Shown here piece after piece: positions 4,772-8,343 of a DNA stretch of 8,343 bases. Source of the stretch: Oscillospiraceae bacterium (GTDB taxonomy: Bacteria > Bacillota > Clostridia > Oscillospirales > Ruminococcaceae); the NCBI GenBank assembly GCA_015067375.1, contig SVMQ01000087.1, positions 1 through 8,343 of the forward strand, written 5' to 3'. Under the pieces are notes generated by a model. That model was not told where the DNA came from, did not search any database, and saw only the letters and a list, made by a program, of their open reading frames with translations. Position numbers and translations under genes: made by a program. Numbering within the stretch: the stretch's first letter is position 1; each line of letters begins with the position of its first letter.

Positions 4772-6523
4772 ATGGTTTCCCAAAAAGAAAGATCAGCCCC
4801 TGCCACAAAGCGGGCAAAACGCTCTGAGGGCAAGATACACAGCGGTATGTATTCTTTCGGTGAATACATCTTCTCCGTGCTGGTAACGCTGTTTTCGACC
4901 ATCAAGGATGGATTTATCGCCTTCATGGATCACAATGAGGACAGGCTGAAAGCAGTCGGAAAATGGTTCAGAAAGCAGGGCAGAAAGCTCGCACATCCGT
5001 TCGTGAGATACCACAAGGCGGTAAAACTCAGCGCAGGCGAGGTAAAAAAGGTGCGCCAGGAAAAAGGCGCGTTCCATTCCTTTCTTGCGTCGGTCAGGGT
5101 CTTCGGCAAGTTCCTTTTCGGAAAGCATGGTATAGCTTATTCGCTGTTCAACTATGCGCTTCCTGTCGTAAGCATGGTGCTGCTGTTCAACATCGTGACC
5201 TACGCAAACAGCATGACCTATGCGCTTAAACTGTCGGTAAACGGCGAACTCATGGGATACGTCACCAGCGAGACCGTTTTTACTGAGGCGGAGCGCATCG
5301 TACAGCAGCGTATCACCTATATGGATAACAATACCGAGCCTGTATCGTTTGAGGCTACATACCAGCTGGAGAGCGTTGAACACAATTCTACCCTGACCAA
5401 ATATCAGCTTGCGGATAAGCTGCTGATGTCGATGGGCGCGGAGATAGAGCACGCTTACGGAATGTATATCGGAAGCTCCTTCTACGGCGCTGTCACCGAC
5501 AAGACAGAGATCGAAAAAACACTGGAGTCGCTGCTTGACAAATACCGCACCGACTCTCTCAATGAAAAGGTGGCATTCGAGAACATAATCACCTACGAAC
5601 CGGGTCTGTATCTGCTGGAAAGTATCGTAGACCCCGATTCGATAATAAAGGTCATCACCTCAACAAAATCCGTGGCGATAGAGCATACGGCAGTAGAGGG
5701 CGATTCCCCGTTGCTTATCGCGGAAAAATACGATATGACGATAGAGGAGATTGCGGCGCTGAACCCCGGCTTCTCGGAAGATTCGACCATCTACATCGGC
5801 GATACTTATCTGATTAAGCAGGAGGAGCCGTTCCTTGCAGTCACCGTTACCCGTACAGAGGTGTACGAGGAGTCCACTGATTATGAAGTAGAGTACTATG
5901 ACGACTCCACCAGATATCAGGGATCCTCTGTTATCATGCAGGAGGGTGATTACGGCACCGACCGTATAACCGCGGATGTTTCGTATATCAACGGCATCGA
6001 GATACGCCGTAAGATCGTCAAGAGAGAAACAGTAGAACAGCCTACTCCTAAAATAGTTGCCAACGGCACAAAGCCACCGCCACCCAACGCAAGCATCTCG
6101 ACAGTCGAAGTCGGAAAGATGCTGTGGCCTGTAGGCGGCAGCGGTGGTCTGATAAGCGAGCTTCCCTACGGCTATGGCGGCTACTACGGACATCAGGGTC
6201 TTGATATCGCCGCTGATTACGGTTCTCCTATCTACGCCGCCGAAAACGGTACTGTCATCGTCGCAAGATGGTACAGCGACTACGGCAACTGCGTAATGAT
6301 AGAGCATGACAACGGTATCGTGACCGTTTATGCCCACGCAAGCTATCTCCATGTATATGAGGGACAGCGCGTAACGCAGGGCGATGCTATCGCGGATGTC
6401 GGTTCAACAGGTCGATCGACAGGTAACCACCTGCATTTCGAGGTGCGTATCAACGGCGTCTGCATGAACCCGATAAACTATCTGCCCGAACACGCTTATG
6501 CCCCTTGGTGCGTAATCTGGTAA
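4772..6523 (+). CDS. Membrane-anchored LysM-G5-M23 peptidoglycan endopeptidase
   Basis: This 583-residue protein is a predicted zinc metallopeptidase that cuts peptide cross-bridges of the cell wall. Residues 1-118 are strongly basic and precede a transmembrane segment near 121-144, so they should be cytoplasmic. Residues 302-348 form a LysM repeat that binds peptidoglycan (VEGDSPLLIAEKY to YIGDTYLI). Residues 354-430 form a G5 domain, ending in GIEIRRKIVKRETVEQP. A proline-rich linker (KPPPP) leads to the M23 domain, 451-575. Its zinc and catalytic residues are all present: H474 and D478 in GHQGLDIA, H522 in YAHAS, and H553 and H555 in NHLHFE. It should therefore be active, unlike EnvC-type degenerate M23 proteins. 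The start at 4772 has AAGGAGG just upstream. The gene has its own promoter and terminator. It probably acts in wall growth or division; the substrate bond is unknown. The long cytoplasmic N-terminus is unusual for this architecture. Confidence 0.94.
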   Translation: MVSQKERSAPATKRAKRSEGKIHSGMYSFGEYIFSVLVTLFSTIKDGFIAFMDHNEDRLKAVGKWFRKQGRKLAHPFVRYHKAVKLSAGEVKKVRQEKGAFHSFLASVRVFGKFLFGKHGIAYSLFNYALPVVSMVLLFNIVTYANSMTYALKLSVNGELMGYVTSETVFTEAERIVQQRITYMDNNTEPVSFEATYQLESVEHNSTLTKYQLADKLLMSMGAEIEHAYGMYIGSSFYGAVTDKTEIEKTLESLLDKYRTDSLNEKVAFENIITYEPGLYLLESIVDPDSIIKVITSTKSVAIEHTAVEGDSPLLIAEKYDMTIEEIAALNPGFSEDSTIYIGDTYLIKQEEPFLAVTVTRTEVYEESTDYEVEYYDDSTRYQGSSVIMQEGDYGTDRITADVSYINGIEIRRKIVKRETVEQPTPKIVANGTKPPPPNASISTVEVGKMLWPVGGSGGLISELPYGYGGYYGHQGLDIAADYGSPIYAAENGTVIVARWYSDYGNCVMIEHDNGIVTVYAHASYLHVYEGQRVTQGDAIADVGSTGRSTGNHLHFEVRINGVCMNPINYLPEHAYAPWCVIW

Positions 6524-6532
6524 TATAATATC

Positions 6533-6566
6533 AACTGCCCCGAATGTAATATTCGGGGCAGTTTTC
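6533..6566 (+). terminator. Rho-independent terminator of the M23 peptidase gene
   Basis: A perfect 13-bp GC-rich stem pairs 6533-6545 (AACTGCCCCGAAT) with 6551-6563 (ATTCGGGGCAGTT) around the loop GTAAT, followed by a short T run. It lies 9 bp after the stop codon. Confidence 0.9.
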
Positions 6567-6648
6567 ATATTGTGTATATTCTACATAATAAAAGCAACGG
6601 AAACAGCGTTTTCACAGAAAATAATATCGTTTTTTAAAAGAATTGCGC

Positions 6649-6677
6649 TTGACTTATTGCAAAATATCGGGTATAAT
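6649..6677 (+). promoter_or_regulatory. pckG promoter P1
   Basis: TTGACT (6649-6654) and a perfect TATAAT (6672-6677) are separated by 17 bp. The start would be near 6684, giving a leader of about 98 nt that contains the second promoter. Upstream, 6567-6648 is AT-rich; its only notable word is a partial cre-like sequence at 6601-6614. Confidence 0.87.
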
Positions 6678-6716
6678 GTTATTTGTGGAGAATGTTTTAT
6701 AACGTGCATTAAACAC

Positions 6717-6745
6717 TTGACAGTTTTTTCTCAAAGCGTTATGAT
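6717..6745 (+). promoter_or_regulatory. pckG promoter P2
   Basis: A perfect TTGACA (6717-6722), 17 bp, then TATGAT (6740-6745), which differs from consensus at one base. The start would be near 6752, leaving a leader of only about 30 nt. P2 lies 68 bp downstream of P1, so pckG appears to have two tandem sigma-A promoters. Confidence 0.72.
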
Positions 6746-6781
6746 CTTCTCATAATTAATTTTACGAAGGAGATAATCACT

Positions 6782-8343
6782 ATGGCTTTAACACAAAACC
6801 CTAACATTATCAAGTGGGTTGACGAAATGATCGCCCTCACAAAGCCTGACAATGTTGTTTGGATCGACGGCTCCAAGGAGCAGCTTGACAAGCTGACAGA
6901 GGAGGTATGCTCTCTGCCCGCTGACAGCAAGGATATCATGTACCACCTCAACGAGGATAAGCTCCCCGGCTGTCTGTACCACAGAACTCTTCCCAACGAC
7001 GTAGCTCGTGTAGAGGACAGAACATTCATCTGCTCCAGAGAGAAGGAGAACGCAGGCCCCACCAACAACTGGATGGATCCCAAGGAGATGTATGCAAAGC
7101 TCACTCCCCTGTACGATGGCGTTATGAAGGGCAGAACAATGTACGTTATCCCCTATTCCATGGGCCCCATCGGATCTCCCATCGCCAAGGTAGGTGTTGA
7201 GATCACAGACTCTATCTACGTTGTACTGAACATGAACATCATGACAAGAATGGGCAAGGCTGTTCTTGACAACTTCGGCACAGAGTCCAACGACTTCGTT
7301 CGCTGCCTGCACTCCAAGGCTGATGTTGATCCCGAGAAGAGATATATCGTTCAGTTCCCCGAGGACAACGCTATCTGGTCCGTTAACTCTGCTTACGGCG
7401 GTAACGTTCTTCTGGGCAAGAAGTGCTTTGCACTGCGTATCGCTTCCTATCAGGGCTGGAAGGAAGGCTGGATGGCCGAGCATATGCTCATCCTCGGCGT
7501 TCAGAAGCCCGACGGCGATGTTAAGTATATCACAGCTGCATTCCCCTCCGCTTGCGGTAAGACAAACCTCGCAATGCTCATTCCTCCTTCTTGCTACACA
7601 GAGCAGGGCTACAAGGTATTCACAGTAGGCGATGATATCGCATGGATGAAGCAGGGCCCCGACGGCAGACTTTACGCTATCAACCCCGAGAACGGCTTCT
7701 TCGGCGTTGCTCCCGGTACAAACGCAAAGTCCAACTTCAACGCTCTCGAATGCACAAAGAAGGATACCATCTTCACAAACGTTGCTATCAACAATGACGA
7801 TATGACAGTTTGGTGGGAAGGTCTGGACAAGAATCCTCCCGTTAATGCTACAGAGTGGAAGGGCGCTAAGGTAAACGGCGTTGAGTTCACATCCGTAATG
7901 GCTGAGGATGGCAAGCCCCAGAAGCTGGCTCACCCCAACTCCAGATTTACAGCTCCCGCAAAGAACTGCCCCTGCCTGTCGCCTGAGTTCGACAATCCCC
8001 AGGGCGTTCCCGTTTCCGCTATCGTATTCGGCGGCAGACGTGCATCCACAACTCCTCTGGTATATCAGTCCTTCGACTGGAACCACGGCACATATATCGG
8101 CTCCGCTGTTTCCTCCGAGACAACAGCAGCAGCTACAGGTGCAGTAGGCGTACTCCGTCACGATCCCATGGCTATGAAGCCCTTCATCGGCTACAACGTA
8201 GGTGACTACTGGGCTCACTGGATCGAGATGGGTAAGAAGCTTGGCGACAAGGCTCCCAAGATCTTCAACGTTAACTGGGTCAAGCAGGACGAGAACGGCA
8301 ACTTCATCTGGCCCGGCTTCGGTGACAATATGCGTGTACTCGA
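6782..8343 (+). CDS. pckG: Phosphoenolpyruvate carboxykinase, GTP type (3' end outside window)
   Basis: This cytosolic enzyme interconverts oxaloacetate plus GTP with phosphoenolpyruvate, CO2 and GDP. The window holds 520 codons of a family usually near 600 residues, and the frame is still open at the edge. Signatures in order: R80 in RTFICS, then AGPTNNW (91-97), YGGN (205-208), the P-loop with hyper-reactive Cys in FPSACGKTN (C258, K260), the metal-binding VGDDIAWM (D284, D285), the guanine-region GVAPGTN (308-314), and FGGRR (416-420). These identify the GTP class (EC 4.1.1.32), not the ATP class. AAGGAG (6768-6773) sits 8 nt before the ATG. Two tandem promoters and a narrow set of preferred codons suggest high expression. 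In fermenting rumen-type bacteria the enzyme often runs towards oxaloacetate, fixing CO2 for succinate formation; that direction is an inference. Confidence 0.97.
   Translation, partial: MALTQNPNIIKWVDEMIALTKPDNVVWIDGSKEQLDKLTEEVCSLPADSKDIMYHLNEDKLPGCLYHRTLPNDVARVEDRTFICSREKENAGPTNNWMDPKEMYAKLTPLYDGVMKGRTMYVIPYSMGPIGSPIAKVGVEITDSIYVVLNMNIMTRMGKAVLDNFGTESNDFVRCLHSKADVDPEKRYIVQFPEDNAIWSVNSAYGGNVLLGKKCFALRIASYQGWKEGWMAEHMLILGVQKPDGDVKYITAAFPSACGKTNLAMLIPPSCYTEQGYKVFTVGDDIAWMKQGPDGRLYAINPENGFFGVAPGTNAKSNFNALECTKKDTIFTNVAINNDDMTVWWEGLDKNPPVNATEWKGAKVNGVEFTSVMAEDGKPQKLAHPNSRFTAPAKNCPCLSPEFDNPQGVPVSAIVFGGRRASTTPLVYQSFDWNHGTYIGSAVSSETTAAATGAVGVLRHDPMAMKPFIGYNVGDYWAHWIEMGKKLGDKAPKIFNVNWVKQDENGNFIWPGFGDNMRVL

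Noticed and set aside
4793..5452. Minus-strand open frames opposite the M23 gene (also 5660-6352)
   Set aside because: They are antisense to a clear LysM-G5-M23 protein and have no motif or start signal of their own.
6570..6755. 61-codon plus-strand frame between the M23 gene and pckG
   Set aside because: It contains both pckG promoters, has no ribosome binding site and shows AT-driven composition.
6788..8218. Open frame of 476 codons on the minus strand opposite pckG
   Set aside because: The plus strand carries unmistakable PEP carboxykinase motifs. The antisense frame stays open because of biased codon use in pckG; I see no known motif or ribosome binding site for it.

Overview
The window looks like chromosomal DNA of a Gram-positive clostridial bacterium, most likely a Ruminococcus-type member of the Oscillospiraceae. 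The evidence is strong GGAGG ribosome binding sites, sigma-A promoters with near-consensus boxes, T-tailed hairpin terminators, an HPr carrying both the His15 and Ser46 sites, and a GTP-type PEP carboxykinase. The genus is an inference from gene content and codon style; no rRNA or other marker is present.

Layout, left to right. (1) 1-731 (+) is the C-terminal part of an extracellular solute-binding protein of a sugar-type ABC transporter, closed by a perfect 14-bp hairpin terminator. (2) 968-2941 (-) converges on it and encodes a seven-helix membrane protein with a degenerate GGDEF domain and a complete EAL c-di-GMP phosphodiesterase domain. (3) A divergent, AT-rich gap of about 520 bp holds the EAL promoter and the HPr promoter. 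(4) 3466-3729 (+) is HPr, followed by a terminator hairpin whose T-tract ends next to the ribosome binding site of (5) 3838-4536 (+), a 232-residue lipoprotein of unknown function. (6) 4772-6523 (+) is a membrane-anchored LysM-G5-M23 cell-wall peptidase. Its promoter lies in a helically phased A-tract repeat array and its leader starts with a hairpin. (7) 6782-8343 (+, cut by the window edge) is pckG, preceded by two good promoters in tandem.

The genes do not form one operon: nearly every one has its own promoter, terminator or both. They share broad themes of carbon uptake and metabolism (binding protein, HPr, PEP carboxykinase) and cell surface and signalling (EAL protein, lipoprotein, M23 peptidase). 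HPr with Ser46 is the usual co-effector of CcpA, and partial cre-like sequences lie near the M23 and pckG promoters, so a catabolite-control link is possible but unproven. I see no rRNA, tRNA, CRISPR array, insertion sequence or phage gene. I do not see a clear new multi-gene system. The most unusual signals are regulatory: the phased A-tract promoter, the terminator next to the lipoprotein ribosome binding site, and a 16-nt repeat on both sides of HPr.
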